A stretch of 29,580 bases of DNA from JBLNCE01 sp050260415 (GCA_050260415.1 JBLNCE010000195.1:1-29580); one strand, 5' to 3'; shown: positions 14,680-22,149, counted from the stretch's first letter. A program made the numbers and translations. Notes: generated from the letters alone by a model not told the origin.

Positions 14680-15123
14680 GTGCTTTCGATTCTCGTGCTG
14701 GCGATCGGGATGCAACAGATCGGCTTGGCCTGGGGCCGGAAGACGGGGAAGATGCCCGCCCGGCCGGATGCGGCCGCCGGCTTCTTCAATGACAGCAGCC
14801 TTACCAAGGCGCAGAGGGAGCGGATTGCCGCTCTGCAGAGAAAGCACTTCCTGGAGATCGCCCCGCTTCGGCAGAAGCTGGCGGAAGCGATCCTCGCGTA
14901 CCGGCAGACCCAGGTGCTCCATCCGGAGGATGAGGCTGCTCTGGCGGCCAAACGCAACGCGGTCAAGGAAGCGCGTCAGGCGTTGCGCCTGAAGCTAACC
15001 GGATTCCGCACCGAGCTCATGCAGATCCTCACCCCCGAACAGCGAGCGAAACTGCATGAGGCTGGCTTCGGCGGGTGGGGCGCGCCTAAGGGCCGCTGCC
15101 ATGGCAGCGATTGCGGCCGCTGA
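14680..15123 (+). CDS. Spy/CpxP-like periplasmic protein
   Basis: The first conventional start is GTG 14680, giving 147 residues. The signal peptide clearly begins earlier: IKKVVLLVLSILVLAIG, starting at ATC 14659 or ACG 14656, immediately after GGGGGGAG. The mature protein is helical and charged, with two LTxxQ motifs (LTKAQRERIAALQ and LTPEQRAKL) that define the Spy/CpxP/CnrX-like superfamily of periplasmic chaperones and metal sensors. The stretch between them (LRQKLAEAILAYRQTQ, AAKRNAVKEARQALRLKL) forms long helices. The C-terminus (GGWGAPKGRCHGSDCGR) is Gly- and Cys-rich and may bind metal. It probably protects or senses envelope proteins. It stands alone, followed by a hairpin at 15148-15173. 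Confidence 0.75.
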   Translation: MLSILVLAIGMQQIGLAWGRKTGKMPARPDAAAGFFNDSSLTKAQRERIAALQRKHFLEIAPLRQKLAEAILAYRQTQVLHPEDEAALAAKRNAVKEARQALRLKLTGFRTELMQILTPEQRAKLHEAGFGGWGAPKGRCHGSDCGR

Positions 15124-15147
15124 GCGGACCGCAAATGATTCGTGGAA

Positions 15148-15238
15148 GAAGGGCGGCTAAGAAGCCGTCCTTCTATCCAACTCACCCCCGCCCTGCGGGC
15201 ACCTTTCTAAACTTAGAGAGGGGGACGGGGGGTGAGTT
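15148..15238. repeat. Two intergenic hairpins before msrB
   Basis: GAAGGGCGGCT (15148-15158) pairs with AGCCGTCCTTC (15163-15173) with one G-T pair and a four-base loop. It may act as the 3' end of the Spy-like transcript, although no U-tract follows. Next, AACTCACCCCC (15179-15189) pairs with GGGGGTGAGTT (15228-15238), resembling the intergenic palindrome at 778-807. Confidence 0.65.
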
Positions 15239-15393
15239 TGATGCTTTTTTTACATCTCTTTTAGAAGCGTTATGAAAAACCCCGGCGTCCACCTTTCCCG
15301 CGTTGTTTTCCGGCGAATAGAGGGATGCTAAGGGCGTGTTCAAGCAGCCGGCGCGGCGGCCGCTGCCGGCCGGCCTCCCGGGAGGCGCACCAT

Positions 15394-15780
15394 ATGAAGA
15401 CGGACGCGGATTGGCAGCGGGAACTCTCGCCCGATGCTTATCGCATCCTGCGGGAAAAAGGCACGGAACGGCCCTATACGGGTAAGTACTACAAGCATCA
15501 TGAACCCGGCGAGTATCTCTGCGCCGGCTGCGGCGCCCCGCTTTTTTCCTCCGGGGCCAAGTACGATTCAGGCTGCGGCTGGCCCAGTTTTTACGCGCCC
15601 AGCGACCGGGCAAGCGTGGAGACTGAACCAGATCATAGCCATGGCATGGAACGGACCGAGGTTCATTGCGCCAAATGCGGCGGGCATCTGGGACACGTCT
15701 TTCCCGACGGACCCCAACCCACCGGCTTGCGGTACTGCATCAACTCGGCGGCGTTACGTTTCAAGGGAGAAGAGAAATAG
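15394..15780 (+). CDS. msrB: Peptide-methionine (R)-S-oxide reductase MsrB
   Basis: ATG 15394 has GGAGG eight bases upstream; the longer upstream frame has no such site. At 128 residues it is a single-domain MsrB that reduces methionine-R-sulfoxide in proteins using thioredoxin. Motifs in order: YRILREKGTERPYTGKYY, a zinc pair CAGCG, the substrate loop SGCGWPSFY, the second zinc pair with HCAKCGGHLGHVFPDGP, and the catalytic cysteine in RYCINSAALRF. All four zinc cysteines are present. It is convergent with the nitronate monooxygenase remnant, two bases away. There is no fused MsrA. Confidence 0.97.
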   Translation: MKTDADWQRELSPDAYRILREKGTERPYTGKYYKHHEPGEYLCAGCGAPLFSSGAKYDSGCGWPSFYAPSDRASVETEPDHSHGMERTEVHCAKCGGHLGHVFPDGPQPTGLRYCINSAALRFKGEEK

Positions 15781-15782
15781 CT

Positions 15783-16660
15783 CTACTGCGGCAGAGCCTC
15801 GTATTCCCTCACCAGGGACTCCATCAGCGCCTTGACGGACACGATCTCCTTGGTCCGGTATGTATTCTGGCCGGCAAAGGCGAAGCCGTGCCGCAGTTTA
15901 CCCTGCTGCGCGTTGACCAGCGCACGGGCGATGCAGTAAGGGCTGTTCTTGATATCGCAGGTGATGATGCAGTGGTAGGGACAGTGGTAGGGTTTTCGCG
16001 TCCCGTTATTGACGTCGTCAATAAAACCGTTTCCGATCGCCCTGCCCGGCAGACCTACGGGACTCTTGATGATGACCAGATCTTCCTTCTTGGCGTCCAC
16101 ATAAGTCTGTTTGAAGGCGGGTGAGGCGTCGCATTCGTGTGTGGCGACAAAACGGGTCGCCATCTGCACTCCCGCGGCGCCCAACCGGAGGAACTTGTTA
16201 ATATTGGCGCCGGTATAGATCCCACCCGCCGCGATCACGGGGATGGGCTTCTTTGCCGTCTCCTCGATCCGCCTTACCTGTTCGACGACTTCGGGGACCA
16301 GTTGCTCGAGGGCGTACGCGGGATCGCCGAGCTGTTCGGGCTTGAAGCCTAGATGCCCTCAGGCCATCGGCCCTTCGACCACGAAGGCGTCAGGCGTATA
16401 GTACCGATTACGCCTTAGGTCAGCTCTCTGGCTTTCCTGATCTGTTTTTTGAGCGCATCGATATTTGCCGCCGGACCCTTGGACGCAACGCGGCCAAGCA
16501 AACCGAGGCCGGCGGTGGCGATTACCCCGATGCCGCCTTCATTGGCCACGGCGGAGGCCAGCCCGGAGAGGGAGATCCCCACCCCCATGCCGCCCTGGAT
16601 AATGGGACGTTTGACGGTCGGATCCCCGATGGCGAGGTGCTTTAGACGGCCTATACTCAC
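15783..16660 (-). pseudogene. Decayed nitronate monooxygenase / FabK-like oxidoreductase
   Basis: The N-terminal piece (16415-16660) reads MSIGRLKHLAIGDPTVKRPI, then IQGGMGVGISLSGLASAVAN and RKARELT, and ends at TAA (16415-16417). The next recognisable piece begins about 30 bases on with PDAFVVEGPMA, a TGA at 16359-16361, then GHLGFKPEQLGDPAYALEQL and IPVIAAGGIYTGANINKF. The C-terminal piece reaches 15783. In intact 2-nitropropane dioxygenase-like flavoproteins about 80-100 residues lie between ELT and DAxVVEGP, so an internal deletion is likely, and TGA replaces the first glycine of GGHLG. The FMN-binding C-terminal half (LGAAGVQMATRFVAT) is intact from 16238 to 15783 but lacks half the barrel. 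Normal function would be FMN-dependent oxidation of nitronates. Confidence 0.88.
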
Positions 16661-16949
16661 AAATACTTTCCTCTGCGTGCTTTATCCTCGTAAGACGACA
16701 ATGGGCCCGAAAAAGTGTCAGATGGCTTGCCGTCATTTCCAACTCCCGCGTTCCGCCAGGGGTTCTTGGTTGGCCGCCGTGCATAGTGTACCATGTTTTC
16801 GTCTTCTCTGCTTATAGCGTTAATCTTTGTGTCCTATCGGGCCTACTACTCATATACCTGTGGCGCGCGCACGTGTCAGAGGGGGATAGGGCGACATAAG
16901 ATGTGCCGGAAGGCATCAATCCGGATCTCGTGTGAAAGGGGACAAAAAG

Positions 16950-17045
16950 GTGGATCTGTTGGGCATTGGTAAGCAGACGCAATTTGCCTTTATTCTGTTC
17001 CTGATCCTAATCCTCCTCATCTTCGGCGATAATTTCCCGATCTAA
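16950..17045 (+). CDS. Hydrophobic spore-type microprotein (31 aa)
   Basis: A GTG frame of 32 codons encodes MDLLGIGKQTQFAFILF, LILILLIFGDNFPI, that is, a short polar N-terminus, a single membrane segment of about 16 residues and a GDNF end. The layout and the FxFIxFLxLxLLIFGD-like run resemble YjcZ/SscA-type and related tiny sporulation membrane proteins common in Bacillota. The ribosome site is weak (AAAGGGGAC, about 10 bases upstream). A strong bidirectional terminator follows 17 bases after the stop. The closest precedent is structural, not an exact family match. The gene is too short for default gene callers. Confidence 0.55.
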   Translation: MDLLGIGKQTQFAFILFLILILLIFGDNFPI

Positions 17046-17062
17046 GGCAAGAAGCAGGTGAC

Positions 17063-17103
17063 AAAAGAGCCCCGTCCCGAGGATATGCGGACGGGGCTCT
17101 TTT
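17063..17103. terminator. Bidirectional terminator
   Basis: GAGCCCCGTCC (17067-17077) pairs with GGACGGGGCTC (17089-17099), flanked by AAAA on the left and TTTT on the right. It serves the microprotein on the plus strand and the ABC operon on the minus strand. Confidence 0.92.
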
Positions 17104-17157
17104 CGCATATTAAGCCAATCTGCTTTTATTCTGCTTAGGAACGCGGCCGGTAAAGGA

Positions 17158-18075
17158 TCAAGAGTTACCGTCCTCACAGTAGACCAGGAAGATCTCCTCG
17201 AGGCTCAGATCCAGGACTTGGATCCCACTGACGCCGGGTATGCCTTGCGGATCGGCGGCCAAGGTGGCCGATACATCCACGGTCGCCACCAGGTACCCGC
17301 CCAGGTCCGCCTGGACCTTCCTCACACCCGGCAGAGCAGCCAGTTCCGCAGCAAGCTTGGACGAGGATTCGGCCGTGCCCACACGAATCCGTTTGACGCT
17401 GGTTTTCAGCTCATCCAAGGGCGCTTGCACCGCGATGCGACCTCCGTGCAGGATGGCGACGGAGTCCGCCACGCGTTCGATCTGATAGAGATCGTGCGAG
17501 GTCAGCATGATGGTTAGGTCCCGCTCGGTAGCTTCCGCCAATAAGAGCTGGAGATATTGATGGCGGTGGAGGGGGTCCAAGCCGAGCGTGGGTTCATCCA
17601 GGATCAGCAGTTCGGGATCGCCGGCCATGGCGATGGTGAGAGCCAACTGGGCTTTGGTACCGGTGGAGAGGTCCTTGCACCGCCGTTCCAACGGGATATG
17701 GAAGATCTCCAAAAAGCGCCGGACCGTTCCTTCCCGCCAACGCGGATGGACCTCACGCACGAACTCCAAAACAGCCTTGGCGGTCATACGCTCATAGAGC
17801 GTAGGCCGTTCGGGGACGTAACCCAGGCGCGCCAACAGTTCCGACGGCGCGGCTTTACCGTTTAGCGGGCGGCCCAGGAGTTCCACCACCCCTGTATCCG
17901 GCCTGACCAGGCCCAGTATTGACCGGATGAGCGTCGTCTTGCCGGCTCCGTTTAGGCCGAGCAACGCCAGGATGCTCCCCCGATTCACGGACAGATCAAC
18001 GCCGTTCAAGACTTTCCGGCGGCAGCCGTAGGCGTGATGCAGGTCTTTAACCATCAAGCTGTACTCGGTCTCCAT
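17158..18075 (-). CDS. ABC transporter ATP-binding protein, last gene of operon
   Basis: A 305-residue nucleotide-binding subunit. Walker A is GLNGAGKT, the Q-loop sits near YVPERPTLY, the signature is degenerate (DLSTGTKAQLALTIAMA instead of LSGGQ), Walker B is LLILDEPTLGLDPL, and the switch histidine is in LTSHD. A C-terminal regulatory extension of about 80 residues follows (RIRVGTAESSSKL, LDLSLEEIFLVY), as in YtrB/CcmA-type drug and lantibiotic exporters. AAAGGAG eight bases upstream lies inside the end of the GntR gene, so the two are coupled. It is the second ATPase of a five-gene unit and may form a heteromeric or alternative complex with the two permeases. Confidence 0.94.
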   Translation of the reverse strand: METEYSLMVKDLHHAYGCRRKVLNGVDLSVNRGSILALLGLNGAGKTTLIRSILGLVRPDTGVVELLGRPLNGKAAPSELLARLGYVPERPTLYERMTAKAVLEFVREVHPRWREGTVRRFLEIFHIPLERRCKDLSTGTKAQLALTIAMAGDPELLILDEPTLGLDPLHRHQYLQLLLAEATERDLTIMLTSHDLYQIERVADSVAILHGGRIAVQAPLDELKTSVKRIRVGTAESSSKLAAELAALPGVRKVQADLGGYLVATVDVSATLAADPQGIPGVSGIQVLDLSLEEIFLVYCEDGNS

Positions 18076-18080
18076 CAGCT

Positions 18081-18482
18081 TTACTCCTTTGCTGTATGAG
18101 CCCGTTTTGCCTCTGCCGCCGACAAACTTGTCTGCACCAAGGCAAGGACTTCAGCGTCCGAACAACCCAGGCGGTAGGCCTCGGCCACCAGCCGTTCCAC
18201 CGCTGGCTGGAGGAGGGATAGCCGTTCGGCGTGCTCGGCTCGTGGTATACCGGCGACAAAGGCCCCGCGTCCCCTGGGCAGCTCAATCAGACCCTCGCGT
18301 TCGAGCGTCTGATAGGCTTTGACCACGGTATTTGGGTTGACCGCAAGCTCCACCGCGAGATCGCGGGTGGCGGGCAGCCTTTGGCCTGACCGTAACGCGC
18401 CGCCGGCCACGGCTTGCTTGACCTGCTCCACGATCTGCAGGTAGATAGGCGTACCGCTCGAGGGATCAATATGAAACCACAT
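18081..18482 (-). CDS. GntR-family (YtrA-type) repressor
   Basis: The ATG at 18482 (MWFHIDPSSGTPIY) is preferred to the GTG two codons earlier, because GAGG lies just upstream. The 133-residue protein has the YtrA layout: a GntR winged helix (YLQIVEQVKQAVAGGALRSG, RLPATRDLAVELAVNPNTVV, AYQTLEREGLIELPRGRGAF) and a short C-terminal dimerisation tail of about 60 residues with no ligand-binding domain. YtrA proteins repress their own ABC transporter operon and respond to cell-wall antibiotics. The 20-bp palindrome at 21097-21116 upstream of the operon is the likely target. The gene sits between the second permease and the second ATPase, an unusual position, since ytrA is normally first. Confidence 0.93.
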   Translation of the reverse strand: MWFHIDPSSGTPIYLQIVEQVKQAVAGGALRSGQRLPATRDLAVELAVNPNTVVKAYQTLEREGLIELPRGRGAFVAGIPRAEHAERLSLLQPAVERLVAEAYRLGCSDAEVLALVQTSLSAAEAKRAHTAKE

Positions 18483-18494
18483 GGGCACCTCGCT

Positions 18495-19292
18495 CTAGAT
18501 CTGTTTTCTCATATACCACCAGGTGCCAACGCCCCAAAAGGCCAAACCACTCAGGGCGAACCCCAGCATCTTCAGCCAGGGAATAGCTAAACCGTAAAAG
18601 ATATCGGTGGCCTTATAATAGTGGTATGGGTTGATATGGGCCAACACGCTCTTGCTCTCCGAGCCCAAGCCCATGTTAAGGATCAGTAAACCGACCATGA
18701 TGCCTAAAACCAGCAGAATTCCACGAGAATAGTCGCTGGTTGACAGGCTTAGAAGATAAGCCAAGCCGCTGACGCAGAAATTGAGCAAGAAGAGATCCGC
18801 CAAGGCCCAGGCCAAGGCGGAGTAATCCAGTTTGATCCCCGTGATCGCGGTGCCCAGTATTGTCCCCAAGGCGAGGAGGAGATGCAGAATCGCCAGGTCG
18901 AGTAAGAAGACCAGGATCCTCTGGGTGATGAGCTTGAATCGCGCGATCGGCAAGGAAAAGAGGAATTCCAGGTTGCCCTGTCCCGCTTCGCGAGTGTAAA
19001 GCCCCAAAGCCGCAAGCGAAGCGTAGATCAGGATTAGGATCGGAGCGATGCTGTCAAAAGCCATGCCGGTTAGATACATAGACGAAAAATTCGTGGCAAG
19101 ATTTCCACCGAGGAAGTTCTTGGCCATGTTCGGCAGACCCTTAATGATATCGCTGAAGCCCTCGGTCAACTCTTTCTGATTCATAAAGATCGAACCCGCG
19201 GCCATGAGGACCAAGCCGGAAAGAAAGAGTGCGATCCCCCAAGAGATGAGCGGATGCAGCTCTTCACGGAAACGGCGTTTGATCAAGGACAT
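18495..19292 (-). CDS. ABC transporter permease (265 aa)
   Basis: The start at 19292 (MSLIKRRFREELHPLISWG) has GGAAGGTG seven bases upstream; the longer frame is not supported. There are six hydrophobic segments: ISWGIALFLSGLVLMAAGSI, a stretch near FDSIAPILILIYASLAALGL, FLLDLAILHLLLALGTILG, LADLFLLNFCVSGLAYLL, GILLVLGIMVGLLILNMGL and LKMLGFALSGLAFWGVGTW. The segment REAGQGNLEFLFSLPIARF is the cytoplasmic coupling motif of ABC-2 type permeases (TxExGTxEFLLSLPxSR). It follows the first permease and precedes the GntR gene by 12 bases. Together with the other permease it should form a heterodimeric exporter channel. Confidence 0.92.
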   Translation of the reverse strand: MSLIKRRFREELHPLISWGIALFLSGLVLMAAGSIFMNQKELTEGFSDIIKGLPNMAKNFLGGNLATNFSSMYLTGMAFDSIAPILILIYASLAALGLYTREAGQGNLEFLFSLPIARFKLITQRILVFLLDLAILHLLLALGTILGTAITGIKLDYSALAWALADLFLLNFCVSGLAYLLSLSTSDYSRGILLVLGIMVGLLILNMGLGSESKSVLAHINPYHYYKATDIFYGLAIPWLKMLGFALSGLAFWGVGTWWYMRKQI

Positions 19293-19307
19293 CGTCTTCA
19301 CCTTCCG

Positions 19308-19332
19308 GGATCGCGGCAGGCTGCCGCGATCC
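19308..19332 (-). promoter_or_regulatory. Intercistronic hairpin between the permease genes
   Basis: GGATCGCGGCAG (19308-19319) and CTGCCGCGATCC (19321-19332) form a near-perfect GC-rich stem immediately upstream of the ribosome site of the second permease. It could modulate translation or mark an mRNA processing point. Confidence 0.6.
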
Positions 19333-19356
19333 ATGTATTAGTAACGCCAACGGGTT

Positions 19357-20163
19357 TTAGGCTGGAATCTGCTTTTTGTCCATCATGCGGACACTGGCCA
19401 AAAGACAGACCGTGGTCAGTAGGATCCCCACAATCATGGCAAGCCAGGGCGGATGGCCGCGCCCGATGACCTGCTCCGCATCGACCGTGCCAACTATGGT
19501 CAGCCAAGTGACCCAGGCCGTGGCGCCCACGCCTTTGACGATCATGTAGAGCGAATAGAACCCGACCACGCCGATGAGCGCGTAACGGTTGGCCACGGCG
19601 TAATCTTCCAGGTACAGGCTGAGAGCTAGGGTCGCGGCCGCGAAAACGAGGGTCAGAAAGTAATGGCCCAAGGAAAAGAGGAAATAACCGCCGATCGCGC
19701 CTTTCAGATTCGTCTGGTATAAACCGAGCCAGACGAAGAGGACCGAACCGACATAAAGCAGGCCGATATTGAAAGCCAAGGCTGCGAAACGCGCCAACAG
19801 CACCAAGGAACGGTTGAGCGGCAGGGTCAGAACGAAATCGGCCGTGCGGCGATCGATCTCCCGCGCCATGATGCCCATGGCGGAGAGCACGCCGAAGATG
19901 CCCGCCAGGAGCGGCACGAACTGCAACCATTTCCCCTGAATGTAGATATCAACAGGATACTTGTAGGCGTTCGGGTCGCCGAAGAGCCTTTTGATCGCCT
20001 CGGGGAATTGCGCCAGAATCGCCTGCAGCGAGTTGCCTGCAACGAGACCGGAGCCCATCTCCGCGACGAAATAGGCCATCATGGCCAGGATGACGAGCCA
20101 GATCGACGTCGTCAGCCGGTAAAGACGCAGATGCTGTTTGCACAGGCTCCAAAAGGCGCGCAT
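19357..20163 (-). CDS. ABC transporter permease (268 aa)
   Basis: The ATG at 20163 (MRAFWSLCKQHLRLYRLTTS) follows AAGGAGG by eight bases; that site lies inside the end of the upstream ATPase gene. Six membrane segments are visible, including WLVILAMMAYFVAEMGS, FVPLLAGIFGVLSAMGIMA, LARFAALAFNIGLLYVGSVL, FLTLVFAAATLALSLYL and MIVGILLTTVCLLASVRMM. The coupling loop REIDRRTADFVLTLPLNRS is the ABC-2 permease signature. A soluble extracytoplasmic loop of about 40 residues follows the first helix. One base separates it from the ATPase stop codon, consistent with a coupled operon. Confidence 0.93.
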   Translation of the reverse strand: MRAFWSLCKQHLRLYRLTTSIWLVILAMMAYFVAEMGSGLVAGNSLQAILAQFPEAIKRLFGDPNAYKYPVDIYIQGKWLQFVPLLAGIFGVLSAMGIMAREIDRRTADFVLTLPLNRSLVLLARFAALAFNIGLLYVGSVLFVWLGLYQTNLKGAIGGYFLFSLGHYFLTLVFAAATLALSLYLEDYAVANRYALIGVVGFYSLYMIVKGVGATAWVTWLTIVGTVDAEQVIGRGHPPWLAMIVGILLTTVCLLASVRMMDKKQIPA

Positions 20164-20164
20164 C

Positions 20165-21064
20165 TTAATGTCCTCCTTCCGCTCCACCGTTATGGTAGAA
20201 GGCGCGGAAGACTTCTTCCAAAGAAGGATCGTTGATCGTCAGATCCTGAACCTCCAGGACGGACAAGGCTTTGAGTAGCGGCCCCATCTGTCCGTGATAG
20301 GCAAACTTGAGGCGGTTGCCGTCGGCGTTGAGATTCGTCACGCCGGACAACCCCTTGAGCTCGGGGACGGCGCCGCGGAAGACCACTTCCAGCCGCTTGA
20401 CCCGGTTCTGGCGCAGGGCTTCGACTTCGTTGACCTCGACCAGTAGGCCGTCGCGGATGATGCCCACCCGTCCGCAGAGCGCCTCGACCTCCGAGAGGAC
20501 GTGGGAGCTCATGAAGATCGTCTTGCCGGCTTTCTGCTCTTCCCGGAGCATGTTGAAGAAAGTCTCCTGCACCAGGGGATCGAGGCCGGTCGTGGGTTCG
20601 TCCATGATCAGCACCTCCGGATCATGGGCCAGGGCCATGATAATGGCGACCTTTTGCCGCTGGCCGTGAGAGAGGCTACGCAACTTCTGCTTGAGGTTGA
20701 CGTCCAGTCGCTCCGCCAATTCCTTAGCGTACTTGATTTTTCCCGGCGCCTTGCGCACTTCCAGGGCAAAAGCGAGGTTTTCCAGGCCGCTCAGGTTGGT
20801 GTAGAGCGTGTTCTCGCTTGGCAGGTAGCCGGTGACCGCGCGCACGCCCACGCTGTCGGCCACGATGTCGTGCCCGGCCACGCTGGCCCGTCCGCTGCCA
20901 GGAGTGAGCAAGCCGAGCAGTGTACGGATGGTGGTACTCTTACCGGCGCCGTTCGGCCCCAGGAAGCCGAAGATCTCACCCTGTCCAACCTGGAGCGTCA
21001 AGCCGTGAATGCCGCGCCCGTTATGGTATTCTTTGCGTAGATTCTCCATCTCTAGGGCATGCAT
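20165..21064 (-). CDS. ABC transporter ATP-binding protein, first gene of operon
   Basis: The ATG at 21064 (MHALEMENLRKEYHNGRG) has GGGAGGA ten bases upstream, so the longer frame is rejected. At 299 residues it is a complete ATPase: Walker A GPNGAGKST, Q-loop GYLPSENTLY, signature RSLSHGQRQKVAII, Walker B VLIMDEPTTGLDPL, H-loop MSSHVLSEVEALCGR. A C-terminal extension with a beta-rich part (RLEVVFRGAVPELKG, NRLKFAYHG) ends LEEVFRAFYHNGG, typical of ABC-2 exporters for antibiotics or lipids. It heads the five-gene minus-strand operon from the promoter at 21124-21152. It is the only ATPase with the canonical order next to both permeases. Confidence 0.95.
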   Translation of the reverse strand: MHALEMENLRKEYHNGRGIHGLTLQVGQGEIFGFLGPNGAGKSTTIRTLLGLLTPGSGRASVAGHDIVADSVGVRAVTGYLPSENTLYTNLSGLENLAFALEVRKAPGKIKYAKELAERLDVNLKQKLRSLSHGQRQKVAIIMALAHDPEVLIMDEPTTGLDPLVQETFFNMLREEQKAGKTIFMSSHVLSEVEALCGRVGIIRDGLLVEVNEVEALRQNRVKRLEVVFRGAVPELKGLSGVTNLNADGNRLKFAYHGQMGPLLKALSVLEVQDLTINDPSLEEVFRAFYHNGGAEGGH

Positions 21065-21096
21065 GGTCCAGTTCCTCCCTTGGGTTAGTGTACTAT

Positions 21097-21152
21097 TGAT
21101 ATAGTGCACTATATCACTTGTCTAGAATACACCTATGCATAGGCTTTGTCAA
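21097..21152 (-). promoter_or_regulatory. ABC operon promoter with 20-bp operator
   Basis: On the minus strand, TTGACA (21147-21152) and TATTCT (21124-21129) have a 17-base spacer. The perfect palindrome TGATATAGTGCACTATATCA at 21097-21116 sits at the predicted start of transcription, where GntR binding would block initiation. A second palindrome, CCTATGCATAGG (21132-21143), lies in the promoter spacer. Confidence 0.82.
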
Positions 21153-21208
21153 GAGGGTTTAGGTGCTACCGACTGGACGAAAACCTGGTTAAGAGTTGAG
21201 CGGCGATC

Positions 21209-21247
21209 GATAAAAAGGGGACGGTCATAGCCGTCCCCTTTTTTATC
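21209..21247. terminator. Bidirectional terminator between ABC operon and beta-barrel gene
   Basis: GATAAAAAGGGGACGG (21209-21224) pairs with CCGTCCCCTTTTTTATC (21231-21247) around TCATAG, with U-runs on both strands. It ends the minus-strand beta-barrel transcription unit. Confidence 0.9.
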
Positions 21248-21273
21248 AATCAAGCTACTCTCGAAATTCGGGT

Positions 21274-21912
21274 TTAGAACACGGAGGTCAGACCGACGCC
21301 ATAACCCCGCAGTTCATCGCCGGTCTCGCCGGCCGCGTAACCAAGGTCATGATAAGCCAGATAGGCACGGACGTCTTCATTGAGCCGCACTGTTCCTCGC
21401 AGTTCCAGCCAGGACGTATCAACGTCGTTGTTTACCACTATCTGTTCCAGTCCATTGCTGAGTCCTTTGAGATAGAGCAGTTCGGCGCCGAAAGGCCCGA
21501 GCGCCGCCGAGGCCTGAACCCCGAGGGCCGCCGCGTGCAGTTCGGTTCGGAGCGTCGCGCCGGTCAGCAGATTGTCCGTGACCTCGCTGCCCCACTGGTA
21601 ATAGCCGCCGACCGCCGTCAGTTTGACGGGTCCCGCCTCGAGCAGGCGGGGACCGCCGTAGACGAGGAAGAGGTCGTCGGAGTTCTTGAGCGGCGGTGTC
21701 GGGTTGTAGTCCAGGTCCATGGCATAGGAGCCGCCGACGAGGAATCGATCCGCGTCGTAGCGGAGGCCGCCCGTGATAAAGGACGTTCCGTTCCCGTCCC
21801 CGTCGGCCAGGGCGGAGTAGCCGCCGGTGGCCTTGAGTTCCCCGGCCGAGACGGAAGAGGCCAGGGAGAGGACCATGATTGCCGCGGTGATGAGTGGGAC
21901 GATCTTGCGCAT
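21274..21912 (-). CDS. Outer-membrane beta-barrel-like protein (212 aa)
   Basis: GGAGGT nine bases upstream supports the ATG at 21912. The signal peptide (MRKIVPLITAAIMVLSLASS, cleavage after VSA) is followed by alternating-residue beta strands: ELKATGGYSALAD, GTSFITGGLRYDADRFLVGG, KLTAVGGYYQWG, AALGVQASAALGPFGAELLY, SWLELRGTVRLN and VRAYLAYHDLGYA. The last residues, GYGVGLTSVF, end in Phe, the usual BAM recognition signal. Eight or so strands are expected from the length. This is the profile of a small outer-membrane barrel of a diderm. No specific family is recognised. In a monoderm such a protein would be unexpected, so it bears on the organism's envelope type. Confidence 0.7.
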   Translation of the reverse strand: MRKIVPLITAAIMVLSLASSVSAGELKATGGYSALADGDGNGTSFITGGLRYDADRFLVGGSYAMDLDYNPTPPLKNSDDLFLVYGGPRLLEAGPVKLTAVGGYYQWGSEVTDNLLTGATLRTELHAAALGVQASAALGPFGAELLYLKGLSNGLEQIVVNNDVDTSWLELRGTVRLNEDVRAYLAYHDLGYAAGETGDELRGYGVGLTSVF

Positions 21913-22061
21913 GATGCATGCACCTCCAGTTAGTGTGATGATTGCTGCGTAGGTAGCGGCGTTCCCTATTTAGACTACCATATTCTTTCGTCGCGTGGCA
22001 AGCCGTGGGGGCAATTCACGGGTAGGCGACGTAACGGAGTGGAGGAATCTGCCAGATTAGT

Positions 22062-22113
22062 CTTGGTTGCAAGCCGAGGGGCCGTTGGCGGACTCGGCTT
22101 GCTCATTACCAAG
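22062..22113. repeat. Hairpin downstream of the LuxR gene
   Basis: GCAAGCCGAG (22069-22078) pairs with CTCGGCTTGC (22093-22102), and CTTGGT (22062-22067) with ACCAAG (22108-22113), with a bulge between. It may end the LuxR transcript, though there is no U-tract. Confidence 0.55.
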
Positions 22114-22149
22114 GCTATGAAGCTCCCGGCAGAGCAGGGCGCGGCCACC

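Noticed and set aside
16359..16361. TGA as a selenocysteine codon in the nitronate monooxygenase remnant
   Set aside because: The position is normally glycine, the gene also carries a TAA and a deletion, and no SECIS-like hairpin follows.
16895..16903. CATAAGATG as a mother-cell sigma-factor -10 box for the microprotein
   Set aside because: Only a partial match with no convincing -35 element.
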